Shown here: positions 1 to 6,253 of the stretch, piece by piece
How the letters are laid out: every line of letters starts with the position of its first letter
Position numbering within the stretch: the stretch's first letter is position 1
Assembly (NCBI GenBank): GCA_964537395.1
Contig: CAZIBN010000089.1
Location: 1-12,801, forward strand
Source of the DNA: GWA2-66-18 sp964537395
GTDB taxonomy: Bacteria; Elusimicrobiota; Elusimicrobia; UBA1565; UBA9628
Direction of reading: 5' to 3'
DNA length: 12,801 bases
Notes under the pieces: model-generated
Databases searched by the model: none
Seen by the model: only the letters and a program-made list of their open reading frames with translations
Told to the model about the DNA's origin: nothing
Translations under genes and position numbers: made by a program

Positions 1-225
1 CCCCCTCGCCAGCAGCCTCCCCGTCAGGAGCCCCCTCGCCAGCAGCCTCCCCGTCAGGAGCCTCCTCGCCAGCAGCCGCCGCGTCAGGAGCCCCCTCGCC
101 AGCAGCCTCCCCGTCAGGATCCGCCGCGTCAGCAACCTCCTCGCCAACAGCCGCCGCGTCACGAGCCGCCGAGGCAGCAGCCTCCGCGTCAGCAGCCTCC
201 GCGCCAGGAGCCCCCGCGTCAGCGG
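1..225 (+). repeat. 15-bp in-frame tandem repeat (PPRQQ/PPRQE)
   Basis: Fifteen consecutive 15-bp units, each encoding PPR(Q/H)(Q/E/D/R), run from the window edge, and the array may continue leftwards. The left part has a 30-bp higher-order period (PPRQQ followed by PPRQE): bases 1-30 and 31-60 are identical and 91-120 differs at the last base only. The units become more diverged towards 225. Near-identity at one end and decay at the other fits recent slippage or unequal-crossover expansion. Confidence 0.95.
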
Positions 226-1482
226 CCTCCGGTGATCGTCCCTCCACGACATGATCAAGGGCGCCCCGGTCAGCCGGGCCGCGGACGGGTGATGCCGATT
301 CCGCCCCGCAACGATAATGGCGGAGTCCTCGATCCTCGCCGCCACGGCGACGGGCACGCGAACACGCCGCCGAACCGACGCTGGGACGGCAACCCCGTCT
401 CGCAGCGGCCCTGGCAGAACCAGCATGGCCGCTACATCCCGCCTGGACATAATCACATCACCATCATCAACAACACGACGATCATCAACAACATGCACGG
501 CGTGCACCGCGGCTGGAATACGAATGATCACGGTTACAGCTGGTACGAGTGGAACGGCCACCGCACCTGCCACCGCTACGACACGTTCGGCTACCACTGG
601 TGGGGCTTCTACATCGGCAATGACTACTTCTGGACCCGCTACAATAACGGGCGCCATTGGTGGTACGACCCGTACTACCAGCGCTGGGTGTACCTGCACG
701 ACGGCCGTTGGTGGTGGCAGGACCCGGTCACACCGACCGTGGTCTATGTGATCATCGACAACAACTACTACCGCTACCAGGACAACGCGGGCACCATCAT
801 CACGCGGCCGGATCAGACGCAGCCCGTCGTCACGCCTCCCGCGGAGCCGAACGTCCCCACGACGCCGGCGCCGGACCAGGACACGATGTACAGCCTGGAC
901 GGCACGCGCTCGGTGCAGATACTGGGCGACGCGAAGGAAGCCTACCTCTACGACCTGACGGCCACCGACTCCAACGGAGCCGCGGCGGGCGGGCGCTGGC
1001 TGGCGAGCGGCGTGAAGTCGGCCAAGTTCGTCTACGACGACAAGCATGAGACCGACGGCTCGACCTCCCAGGTCATCCGCCAGATCGAGCTCGACTACGA
1101 GGATCCCCTGATCGCCGCCGTGGCGGACCCCAACGGCGAGCGTAAGATCATGATCACCGGAACCGAGCGCTCGGCCGACCTCTATAACCTCGACGACGAG
1201 ACCGTCGCCCCGCAGTACCTGGCGTCGGGCGTCAGCGAGATCAAGCTCGTCAACGGCGAGAGCACCGATGCCTCGGGCGAGGTCACCCGCGAGCTCAAGC
1301 TCGTGATCGTCACGGCCAAGGACGCCGCGGGCGTGGACGCGCTCATGATATTCAACCGCGACGGCGGACCGTACGATGCCGCGGCGCCGCAAGCGCCGTC
1401 GACTTCGGGCACGGCGCCCGTCGAGCGGATGCAGAAGTCCGCGGCGTTCAACGAACTGCTGTCGGGCCAGCCCGGCTGGTAG
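1..1482 (+). CDS. Surface/secreted-type repeat protein, 5' end missing
   Basis: The reading frame is already open at base 1, so the start lies outside the window; the first in-window GTG (232) and later codons are not the true start. About 493 residues are visible. Order of parts: fifteen PPRQ(Q/E)-type pentapeptides (1-225); a Pro/Arg/Asn-rich stretch with an Asn/Ile-rich motif (IINNTTIINN, about 460-492); a domain extremely rich in aromatics (about 505-780, roughly 12 Trp and 15 Tyr, with WW and WWW runs); a Pro/Thr spacer; then two copies of a beta-rich module (about 898-1104 and 1132-1323) sharing the pattern G.R...I.G....A.LY.L and LASGV...K.V. The composition suggests an exported, surface or matrix protein, but the signal peptide would be outside the window. 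I do not recognise a named family. It ends 21 bp before a strong terminator and is probably the last gene of its transcript. Confidence 0.85.
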   Translation, partial: PPRQQPPRQEPPRQQPPRQEPPRQQPPRQEPPRQQPPRQDPPRQQPPRQQPPRHEPPRQQPPRQQPPRQEPPRQRPPVIVPPRHDQGRPGQPGRGRVMPIPPRNDNGGVLDPRRHGDGHANTPPNRRWDGNPVSQRPWQNQHGRYIPPGHNHITIINNTTIINNMHGVHRGWNTNDHGYSWYEWNGHRTCHRYDTFGYHWWGFYIGNDYFWTRYNNGRHWWYDPYYQRWVYLHDGRWWWQDPVTPTVVYVIIDNNYYRYQDNAGTIITRPDQTQPVVTPPAEPNVPTTPAPDQDTMYSLDGTRSVQILGDAKEAYLYDLTATDSNGAAAGGRWLASGVKSAKFVYDDKHETDGSTSQVIRQIELDYEDPLIAAVADPNGERKIMITGTERSADLYNLDDETVAPQYLASGVSEIKLVNGESTDASGEVTRELKLVIVTAKDAAGVDALMIFNRDGGPYDAAAPQAPSTSGTAPVERMQKSAAFNELLSGQPGW

Positions 1483-1502
1483 AAGCGAGCCGTCCCTAAA
1501 AG

Positions 1503-1540
1503 AGCCGCCCCGGCCGCTTCGGCCGGGGCGGCTTTCTATT
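1503..1540 (+). terminator. Intrinsic terminator of the repeat-protein gene
   Basis: A perfect 12-bp G+C-rich stem (1504-1515 with 1521-1532) closes a 5-nt GCTTC loop. An extra A-T pair lies at the base (1503/1533), and a T-rich tract (TTTCTATTTCT) follows directly. It sits 21 bp after the stop at 1482. The U-tract is on the plus side only, so it acts mainly on plus-strand transcripts. Confidence 0.92.
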
Positions 1541-1552
1541 TCTCGAGCTCTG

Positions 1553-1765
1553 AACTGTTTCCGGAAATAATGCCGATCACTTAAACGCTTTCAGAGAAAA
1601 TGGATTAACCACCAAGACACAAAGTCACGGGTAGAAACGAATATAACCGTCCAGCCCCTGTCACTACTGATAATAATCACTAGTTCCGGAACTAGTGATT
1701 ATTAAAAGTTGAGTCCTCCCGACCGAAATCGGCTTAATTGATCGGCATTGTTTCCGGAAACAGTT
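1553..1765. mobile_element. MITE-like element with about 33-bp terminal inverted repeats
   Basis: Bases 1552-1584 and the reverse complement of 1734-1766 match at 30 of 33 positions, and one mismatch is at the outer edge. The ends therefore read AACTGTTTCCGGAAA... and ...TTTCCGGAAACAGTT. The interior is A+T-richer than the neighbouring genes, codes for nothing convincing and holds a perfect palindrome. The size (about 213 bp), inverted ends and lack of a transposase fit a miniature inverted-repeat element or a chromosomal repeat of that type. No target-site duplication is evident: flanks are ...GCTCTG and ATCATT... The interior also contains TTAACCACCAAGACACAAAG (1605-1624), resembling a short repetitive motif I recall from other environmental genomes (memory only). 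It could instead be a folded non-coding RNA gene or a regulatory repeat. Confidence 0.6.
1671..1704. repeat. Perfect 34-nt palindrome inside the MITE-like element
   Basis: The two 17-nt halves are exact reverse complements with no loop, centred on TTCCGGAA (1684-1691). The same 8-bp core occurs in both terminal repeats (within TTTCCGGAAA at 1558-1567 and 1751-1760). Three copies of one palindromic core in about 200 bp suggest a protein-binding site, for instance for a transposase or host factor, or a cruciform-forming repeat. A short T-poor continuation argues against a simple terminator. Confidence 0.85.
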
Positions 1766-1770
1766 ATCAT
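1765..1770 (+). promoter_or_regulatory. Putative -10 (TATCAT) for the serine hydrolase
   Basis: TATCAT matches the TATAAT consensus at 5 of 6 positions and ends 7 nt before the ATG at 1778, the spacing of a leaderless start. The first T is the last base of the MITE-like right end and the remaining bases are flanking DNA, so the element boundary falls inside the hexamer. No good -35 is seen at 16-18 nt. Confidence 0.4.
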
Positions 1771-1777
1771 TCCCGGA

Positions 1778-3094
1778 ATGCTTCTGCTCGCCGCGCTCGT
1801 CGTCCTGGCCGCCGTCTGGGGCTTCCCCCGATTAATGAGCCTCGCCGCGGTCGGCTGTTCGTATAAGGCGAAGGCCCTCGCCTCCGCGCTTTTCGTGTCG
1901 GGCCTCGACACGGACCCGGAGCGCGCGCCGGAGATCGCCGACGAGGCGTACTGGCTCATGCGGATGTTCCGCGCGCGCGTCGACCGCAAGAAGAAAACGG
2001 TGACCGTCTCCTTTTTCGGCCTGCAGCCCAAGACGGCCGCGTACCGCCCCGGCCTCGGCTCGACCTTGACCCCGGGGCCTCTGCCTCCGGCGCCCGCCTG
2101 GGCGGCGCCCACTGGCGTCGCCCCCCTCCCCCGCTCCGAGCTTGCGGCGATCGCGCCCATGCTCGACGCCGCCCTGACCGAACCGGATCCGCGCCGCCTG
2201 CGCCGGACGCGCGCCGTGGTCGTGCTCCGGGACGGCGTCATCATCGGCGAGCGCTACGCGCCCGGCATCACCGCGGAAACGCCGCTCAACGGCTGGTCGA
2301 TGACCAAGAGCGTGACGGGCGCGCTGATCGGGACCTTGGTCGCCGAAGGCAAGCTCCATCTCGAAGACAAGCGTCTGCTGACGGAGTGGAGCGCGCCGGG
2401 AGACCCTCGCGGGGAGATCTCGCTGAAGGACCTTCTGCGCATGAGCAGCGGCCTGCGCTTCTCGGAGATCTACGCCGACACCTCCTCCGACGTCACGCGC
2501 ATGATCTTCAACTGCTACGACGCCGCCGGCTTCGCCGCCTCACGCCCGCTCGAGGCGACGCCGGGAACGGTCTGGAAATACACGAGCGGCACATCGAACA
2601 TACTCTCATTGATCGCGCGGCGCGCGGTGGGTGAGGAGGATTATCTCTCCTGGCCGAGGCGCGCCCTGTTCGACCCGCTCGGCATGACGAGCGCGATCCT
2701 CGAGCCCGACGCCGCGGGAACCTTCGTCGGCTCCTCGTTCCTGTTCGCGACGGCGCGCGACTGGGCGCGCTTCGGGCTTCTCTACGCGGAGGGCGGCCGC
2801 CGGCTTCTGCCGGACGGCTGGGTCCGTTTTGCGACGACCCCGACGCCGCTGGCGCCCGACGGCAAGTACGGCGCACACTGGTGGCTCAAGCTATCCAAAG
2901 AGCTCGGCGGCGAGACGCCCAACGCGGCCAGGATCCCGGCGGACGCGTTCCATGCGCTCGGCCACGAAGGGCAGTGCGTGACCGTGATCCCTTCGCGCCG
3001 GCTCGTCGTCGTCCGGCTCGGCCTATCCATCGACATCAAGGCCTGGGACCACGCGGCGTTCCTGGCGGGATTGCTCGACGCCCTGCCGGCTTAA
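1778..3094 (+). CDS. Serine hydrolase, beta-lactamase/penicillin-binding fold (class C / NylB-like)
   Basis: This is a 438-residue member of the AmpC/6-aminohexanoate-dimer hydrolase superfamily. These enzymes open amide or ester bonds through an acyl-serine intermediate. The nucleophile motif SMTK is at S174-K177, the second motif YTSG at Y268-S270, and the third-motif equivalent GHEGQ near H396, followed by the usual VTVIPSRRLVVVRLG strand. The N-terminus (about residues 1-20, MLLLAALVVLAAV) is one hydrophobic anchor or uncleaved signal, so the catalytic domain is probably outside the inner membrane. About 140 residues precede the catalytic core. I chose ATG 1778 over TTG 1748 because the latter lies in the mobile-element end. 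The real substrate cannot be told; NylB-like esterase or amidase activity is more likely than beta-lactam resistance. The stop overlaps that of the convergent neighbour. Confidence 0.88.
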   Translation: MLLLAALVVLAAVWGFPRLMSLAAVGCSYKAKALASALFVSGLDTDPERAPEIADEAYWLMRMFRARVDRKKKTVTVSFFGLQPKTAAYRPGLGSTLTPGPLPPAPAWAAPTGVAPLPRSELAAIAPMLDAALTEPDPRRLRRTRAVVVLRDGVIIGERYAPGITAETPLNGWSMTKSVTGALIGTLVAEGKLHLEDKRLLTEWSAPGDPRGEISLKDLLRMSSGLRFSEIYADTSSDVTRMIFNCYDAAGFAASRPLEATPGTVWKYTSGTSNILSLIARRAVGEEDYLSWPRRALFDPLGMTSAILEPDAAGTFVGSSFLFATARDWARFGLLYAEGGRRLLPDGWVRFATTPTPLAPDGKYGAHWWLKLSKELGGETPNAARIPADAFHALGHEGQCVTVIPSRRLVVVRLGLSIDIKAWDHAAFLAGLLDALPA

Positions 3095-3771
3095 TTACAG
3101 CTCGAGTATTCCTTGCCGCCGGTGTTAAGGATCGGGTAGCCATTCGAATTGCGCGTCACGGACAGCCCGGTGTCCTCGAGCGGCGCCCCGCCCCGCGACA
3201 TGAGCAGCGAAGAGCCCTTAACCTGCCAGCGCCCTCCTGAGGAGGAATCCGTCTGCCCGGCGACCGTCCCCGCCGCGCCGCTCGAGTAGCTCTCCGCGCG
3301 CGCCCCGGAATCCCAGGACCCGTTTGAGCGGAAGGAGACGCGCTCCTGGTGAGAAGCCCCGGAGAACTTGTTGTAGCTGAAGGAGCACCACGATGAGGAC
3401 AGGAGCAGGGTCGAGAGCTTATCCTTGCCGGCCTTCTCCAGCGGCGCCTTTGCCGTTTTGGATTTAGACGCGGCGGACTTCGATCCACCGCGGGTGTAGG
3501 TCTCCATCTCACCGTCCATGATGATGGTCAGGACGTTTTTATCGAGGATGAACGCCATCGTATCCTTCTTGCCGTTCGCGTAGGTCAAGGTCAGGCTGCG
3601 GGCATCCGCGACCCACTTGACGGATTCCGGACCGACCTGGCCCGTGTGATCCGCCCGCAACTCCGCGTAAGGGGCTCCGTTCTTGTTCCACACGCCGACG
3701 AGAGGAGCGGCGGAGCGAGCAACAGGAGCGCTGAGAAGAAGCACGGCCGCGAGCAGGAGTCGTTTGGTCAT
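3091..3771 (-). CDS. Secreted protein of unknown function, two lipocalin-like beta modules
   Basis: The 226 residues begin with a clear signal peptide (MTKRLLLAAVLLLSAPVARSA, cleavage near residue 21). An N-terminal module (about 23-95) begins LVGVWNKNG and has alternating strands like small lipocalin-like domains. A Lys/Ser/Ala-rich linker follows (about 96-117). A C-terminal module (about 122-226) contains SSSWCSFSYNKFSG, RVSFRSNGSWDSG, GRWQVKGSSLLM and a terminal SSC. Both modules have the W..........G pattern typical of small beta-barrels. C129 and C225 could form a disulfide. No catalytic motif is visible. It ends tail-to-tail with the serine hydrolase: the two TAA codons share the TTAA at 3091-3094. 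It diverges from the membrane-protein gene across 29 bp. Function unknown. Confidence 0.85.
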   Translation of the reverse strand: MTKRLLLAAVLLLSAPVARSAAPLVGVWNKNGAPYAELRADHTGQVGPESVKWVADARSLTLTYANGKKDTMAFILDKNVLTIIMDGEMETYTRGGSKSAASKSKTAKAPLEKAGKDKLSTLLLSSSWCSFSYNKFSGASHQERVSFRSNGSWDSGARAESYSSGAAGTVAGQTDSSSGGRWQVKGSSLLMSRGGAPLEDTGLSVTRNSNGYPILNTGGKEYSSCN

Positions 3772-3777
3772 GGAGCC

Positions 3778-3783
3778 ATGATA
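3778..3783 (-). promoter_or_regulatory. Putative leaderless -10 (TATCAT) for the secreted protein
   Basis: Read on the minus strand, TATCAT is followed by six bases (GGCTCC) and then the ATG at 3771. No Shine-Dalgarno sequence fits in this space. The -35 region, which overlaps the first codons of the divergent gene, is poor. Confidence 0.45.
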
Positions 3784-3788
3784 ATTGT

Positions 3789-3794
3789 TTTACT
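3789..3794 (+). promoter_or_regulatory. Putative weak -10 (TTTACT) for the membrane protein
   Basis: TTTACT (4 of 6 matches to TATAAT) ends six bases before the ATG at 3801. It lies face to face with the minus-strand -10, only 5 bp away, so the two polymerases would compete for the same 29-bp gap. The -35 candidate (TTGGTC, 3764-3769) has a 19-nt spacer and lies inside the divergent coding sequence. Confidence 0.3.
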
Positions 3795-3800
3795 CTCGTC

Positions 3801-4355
3801 ATGGAACACCGCTGCCTGTCGCCGTGGAAGGGAGCCGTCGTCGGAGGGCTGATCGCGTTCGCGTGGTGCGCGTTCTCGTGGATGGCCCTGCCGTTCCATG
3901 CCAAAACGATCTCGGCGTTCGGCGACCCCGCCGCGGTCGTGAACGTCATGACGGCCAACGCGCCGCATTCGGGCATCTACGTCCTCGCCAACGATCCGAA
4001 GGGGCAAGCCGCGCCGACCGATCCGTACCTCTTCGTTTCTTACGATAAGAGCGGCTACGGCTCGATGGGCCTAGCGATGGCCTTCGGCCTGCTCGCGCAG
4101 ATGATCGGAGCCTTCTTCTGGACCTGGATCCTCGGAAAGATCCCCGGCCTCACGCTCAAGGACTCGGCTCTGTACGGATGCTTCTTCGGGCTCAGCCTCG
4201 GCGCGCTCGGCGCCATGTCCAACTGGGTGTGGTGGAGGTTCTCCCTTCCCTTCACGGCGATGTCCATCGTGGACGCCGTGATCGCATGGACCTTGGCCAG
4301 CATGGCCCTGTCGCGCTGCTACGCCGCCGCCTGCGCCCTGCCGAAGAAGCCTTAA
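3801..4355 (+). CDS. Integral membrane protein of unknown function (about four helices)
   Basis: The 184 residues have a likely helix at about 11-31, a soluble loop of about 55 residues with the pattern SGIYVLANDP and DPYLFVSYD, then three helices at about 88-111, 122-143 and 151-173. The layout (WKGAVVGGLIAFAWCAFSWMALPFH, then the APHSGIY loop) resembles an unnamed conserved membrane family I recall from several bacterial groups; this is from memory, without a family name. No catalytic residues stand out. The start at 3801 is the first ATG after the divergent gap and puts the first helix at a sensible distance; there is no Shine-Dalgarno sequence. The stop overlaps that of the convergent PAS gene by 4 bp. 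Confidence 0.82.
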   Translation: MEHRCLSPWKGAVVGGLIAFAWCAFSWMALPFHAKTISAFGDPAAVVNVMTANAPHSGIYVLANDPKGQAAPTDPYLFVSYDKSGYGSMGLAMAFGLLAQMIGAFFWTWILGKIPGLTLKDSALYGCFFGLSLGALGAMSNWVWWRFSLPFTAMSIVDAVIAWTLASMALSRCYAAACALPKKP

Positions 4356-4363
4356 GGCTTCTT
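4344..4363. terminator. Perfect 20-nt palindrome over two convergent stop codons, possible bidirectional terminator
   Basis: AAGAAGCCTTAAGGCTTCTT is its own reverse complement and is centred on the TTAA shared by the stops of the 184-aa gene (+) and the PAS gene (-). It can form an 8-bp hairpin with a TTAA loop in either transcript, ending in CTT. The stem is modest and the T-run short, so termination is possible but unproven. As a side effect both proteins end in KKP. Confidence 0.45.
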
Positions 4364-4726
4364 GCGCTGGACGAAGGTCAGGTCCTGGAAGATGATGCCA
4401 AGGCCGAGGTACTCCGCCTTGCGGTTCTTCACCTGCAAGGTGCTGTAGCCGATGATCAGCGGCGCGTCGCCGTGGAGCACGGAGACCTCGGCGCGGTGAA
4501 CCGTCTGATGCGTCGCAAGGGCGTCCCGCACGACCGTGCAGAGGGCGGGAAAGCCGCCGAGCGCCGCCTCGTAATTCTTGCCGATCAACGCGCCGATGTC
4601 GGTCAGATGCAGGATCTTCCCGGCCGTGGGGTTGATGTAAACGACCACGCCCTCGAGGCTCACGGACAGGAATCCGCCCGTGAGGTTGTCGAGGATGCTC
4701 TGGTAGTATTCGGCCGTGGTGTACAT
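4352..4726 (-). CDS. Stand-alone PAS-domain protein
   Basis: A single PAS fold fills all 124 residues. It starts with AEYYQSILDNLTGGFLSVSLEG (helix then first strand), continues with VVYINPTAGKILHL, a middle helix region (about 45-75) and the final strands IIGYSTLQVK and GLGIIFQDLT. PAS domains sense ligands or redox state or mediate pairing. This subtype is usually the input domain of a histidine kinase or a sigma-54 activator, but nothing follows: the protein ends just after FQDLTFVQR, where the linker to a kinase would begin. No heme or flavin signature is evident. It lies 25 bp downstream of the aldo/keto reductase on the same strand. It could be a single-domain partner for another regulator or the remnant of a larger sensor. 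Confidence 0.85.
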   Translation of the reverse strand: MYTTAEYYQSILDNLTGGFLSVSLEGVVVYINPTAGKILHLTDIGALIGKNYEAALGGFPALCTVVRDALATHQTVHRAEVSVLHGDAPLIIGYSTLQVKNRKAEYLGLGIIFQDLTFVQRKKP

Positions 4727-4734
4727 GGCCCGGG

Positions 4735-4740
4735 ATTCTA
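4735..4740 (-). promoter_or_regulatory. Possible internal -10 (TAGAAT) before the PAS gene
   Basis: On the minus strand TAGAAT (5 of 6 to consensus) lies 8 nt before the ATG at 4726, within the 25-bp gap after the reductase stop. No convincing -35 is seen. It could give the PAS gene its own leaderless transcript in addition to read-through from the operon. Confidence 0.3.
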
Positions 4741-4751
4741 CGACATTCGGG

Positions 4752-5684
4752 TCAGGCTACGGCGGCGTCGATGGCGCGCAGGAGGTCGTCCGGCAGGGTC
4801 TTTCCGGACGCCGCGGCGTTGTCGGCCACCTGCCCGGGACGGCTCGCGCCGATGATCGCCGAGGCGACCTCCGGGCGGCGCAGCACCCAGGCGAGCGCGA
4901 GATGCGTCAGGCTCATCCCGGCCTGCTCGGCGATCGGCCGCAGGCGGTCCACCTTGTCGAGGTTCTTGTCGGTGAGCCAGTGGCTCATGAAGCCGCCCAT
5001 GTCCGGGCTCGTCGCCCGCGTGCCGGCGGGCGGCGGCGCGCCGCGCTTGTATTTCCCCGTCAGGATGCCCTGCGCGAGCGGCGACCAGACGATCTGGCTG
5101 ATGCCGTTCTTCGCGCACAGCGGGAACACCTCGGCCTCATGCCGGCGGGCGATGATCGAGTACTGGGGCTGGCTCGAGACGAATCTCGCGCCGCCGGAGA
5201 TCCTGATCGCGGCGGCGATCTGCGCCGGGCTCCATTCGCTGAAGCCGATCCAGCGCGCCTTGCCCGCCTTGACGACCTCGGACAACGCCGTCATCGTCTC
5301 CTCGAGCGGCGTGTCGTTATCGTAACGATGGCATTGGTATAGGTCCACGAAATCGGTGTTCAGCCGTTTGAGCGAAAGATCGATCTGCTTGTGGATCTGA
5401 GCGCTCGAGAGCCCGCTGTCAGAGGCGGTCATCGGGAAGAAAAGCTTCGTCGCCAGCACGTAGGATGACCGCGCCCGGCCCTTCAGCGCCCGCCCGAGGA
5501 ACTCCTCGGCGGCGCCGATCCCGTAGATGTTGGAGGTGTCGATGAAGTTGATGCCCGCGTCGAAGGCCGCGTTCACGCAGGCGAGGCCGCTCGAGTCGTC
5601 GACGCCCGCGCCGTAGGTGAGCCACGATCCCAGGGAGATCTCCGAGACGGACAGGTCGCTCGCGCCGAGCTTGCGGTATTTCAT
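4752..5684 (-). CDS. Aldo/keto reductase family oxidoreductase
   Basis: This is a complete 310-residue NAD(P)H-dependent reductase of the (beta/alpha)8-barrel aldo/keto reductase family, closest in pattern to the potassium-channel beta-subunit/YghZ-like branch. The catalytic tetrad is intact: D49 and Y54 in FIDTSNIYG, K80 in VLATKLFF and H119 in LYQCHRYD. IGFSEWSPAQI, VSSQPQYS and SQIVWSPLAQGILTGKY follow in the expected order, and the C-terminal IIGASRPGQVADN segment binds the cofactor phosphate. It reduces aldehydes or ketones in the cytoplasm; the substrate cannot be told. ATG 5684 overlaps the TGA of the upstream gene (ATGA) and has no ribosome site of its own, so translation is probably coupled. 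Confidence 0.93.
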   Translation of the reverse strand: MKYRKLGASDLSVSEISLGSWLTYGAGVDDSSGLACVNAAFDAGINFIDTSNIYGIGAAEEFLGRALKGRARSSYVLATKLFFPMTASDSGLSSAQIHKQIDLSLKRLNTDFVDLYQCHRYDNDTPLEETMTALSEVVKAGKARWIGFSEWSPAQIAAAIRISGGARFVSSQPQYSIIARRHEAEVFPLCAKNGISQIVWSPLAQGILTGKYKRGAPPPAGTRATSPDMGGFMSHWLTDKNLDKVDRLRPIAEQAGMSLTHLALAWVLRRPEVASAIIGASRPGQVADNAAASGKTLPDDLLRAIDAAVA

Positions 5685-6253
5685 CGGGCTTTTTTATCAA
5701 ATACCGGTTCAAGAGAGGCGGCCAGGCGGACGACGGCCCGCATCCTCGAGGTTTTCGCCGCTTCGAGCACGCTCCGGGCCTCGGATTTCGAAGCCCCCTC
5801 CTCCGCCGCGCGGGCGGCCTGGCGCAAAGCGACCAAGGACGGATAGGCGAGCGTGACCTCGTCGCCAGATTCGCCGCCGCCGGCGGCGGAGGCCGTCGAG
5901 CAGTTCTCCAGGCTCAGGCATGGGGGCTCGGCGGCGACCGCGCGAAGAAAAGACCAGTCATCCCCGGTCTGCAAATTCTTCCCGAGCAGATAGACGATGG
6001 TGCCTCGCTCGTTGAGCCGCTCGGGCGCCAGCGCGCGATATTTACCCCGGAACAGGCGCTTGGCCTCCTCGGAGAGGCCGATGAAGTCCCGGTCCAGGCG
6101 CGGATCGTTGTCATTGCGCGCGCGGAGGATGTCCTCGAGCGTCGCGAGCTTAGCCTTAGCCGCCGCGGAGGGCGTCGGCGGGAGGAGGCCCCGGCCGAGC
6201 AGCGCGAGCGCGGCGAGAGCCGCCGCGCCCGCGAGCCAGGGGCCCGGCCTCAC
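5681..6253 (-). CDS. Membrane-anchored or exported protein with RNDNDPRLD motif, unknown function
   Basis: It has 190 residues. A short basic start and a hydrophobic stretch (about 6-24) give an N-terminal anchor or signal peptide. The rest is helical, with RNDNDPRLD (46-54), LAPERLNERGTIVYLLGK (75-92), AEPPCLSLENC (108-118) and EVTLAYPSLVALR (132-144). From memory this set of motifs marks an uncharacterised family in predatory and other deltaproteobacteria-like lineages; I know no function. C112 and C118 could pair outside the cytoplasm. The start is GTG at 6253, overlapping the TGA of the upstream metallopeptidase gene (GTGA); the end overlaps the reductase ATG. Both overlaps suggest coupled translation, and next to a secreted HExxH protein it may work in the cell envelope (inference). 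Confidence 0.8.
   Translation of the reverse strand: MRPGPWLAGAAALAALALLGRGLLPPTPSAAAKAKLATLEDILRARNDNDPRLDRDFIGLSEEAKRLFRGKYRALAPERLNERGTIVYLLGKNLQTGDDWSFLRAVAAEPPCLSLENCSTASAAGGGESGDEVTLAYPSLVALRQAARAAEEGASKSEARSVLEAAKTSRMRAVVRLAASLEPVFDKKAR

Noticed and set aside
1..225. CRISPR array
   Set aside because: The 15/30-bp periodicity has no spacers and is read in frame as PPRQQ/PPRQE, so it is coding tandem repeat.
1748..1777. TTG start at 1748 for the serine hydrolase
   Set aside because: The codons lie in the inverted-repeat end. ATG 1778 gives a cleaner hydrophobic N-terminus and a -10 at leaderless distance.
1778..3094. Antibiotic-resistance beta-lactamase
   Set aside because: It has the SxxK fold, but YTSG and GHEGQ replace class C YxN and KTG. 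This fits esterase/NylB-like members better.
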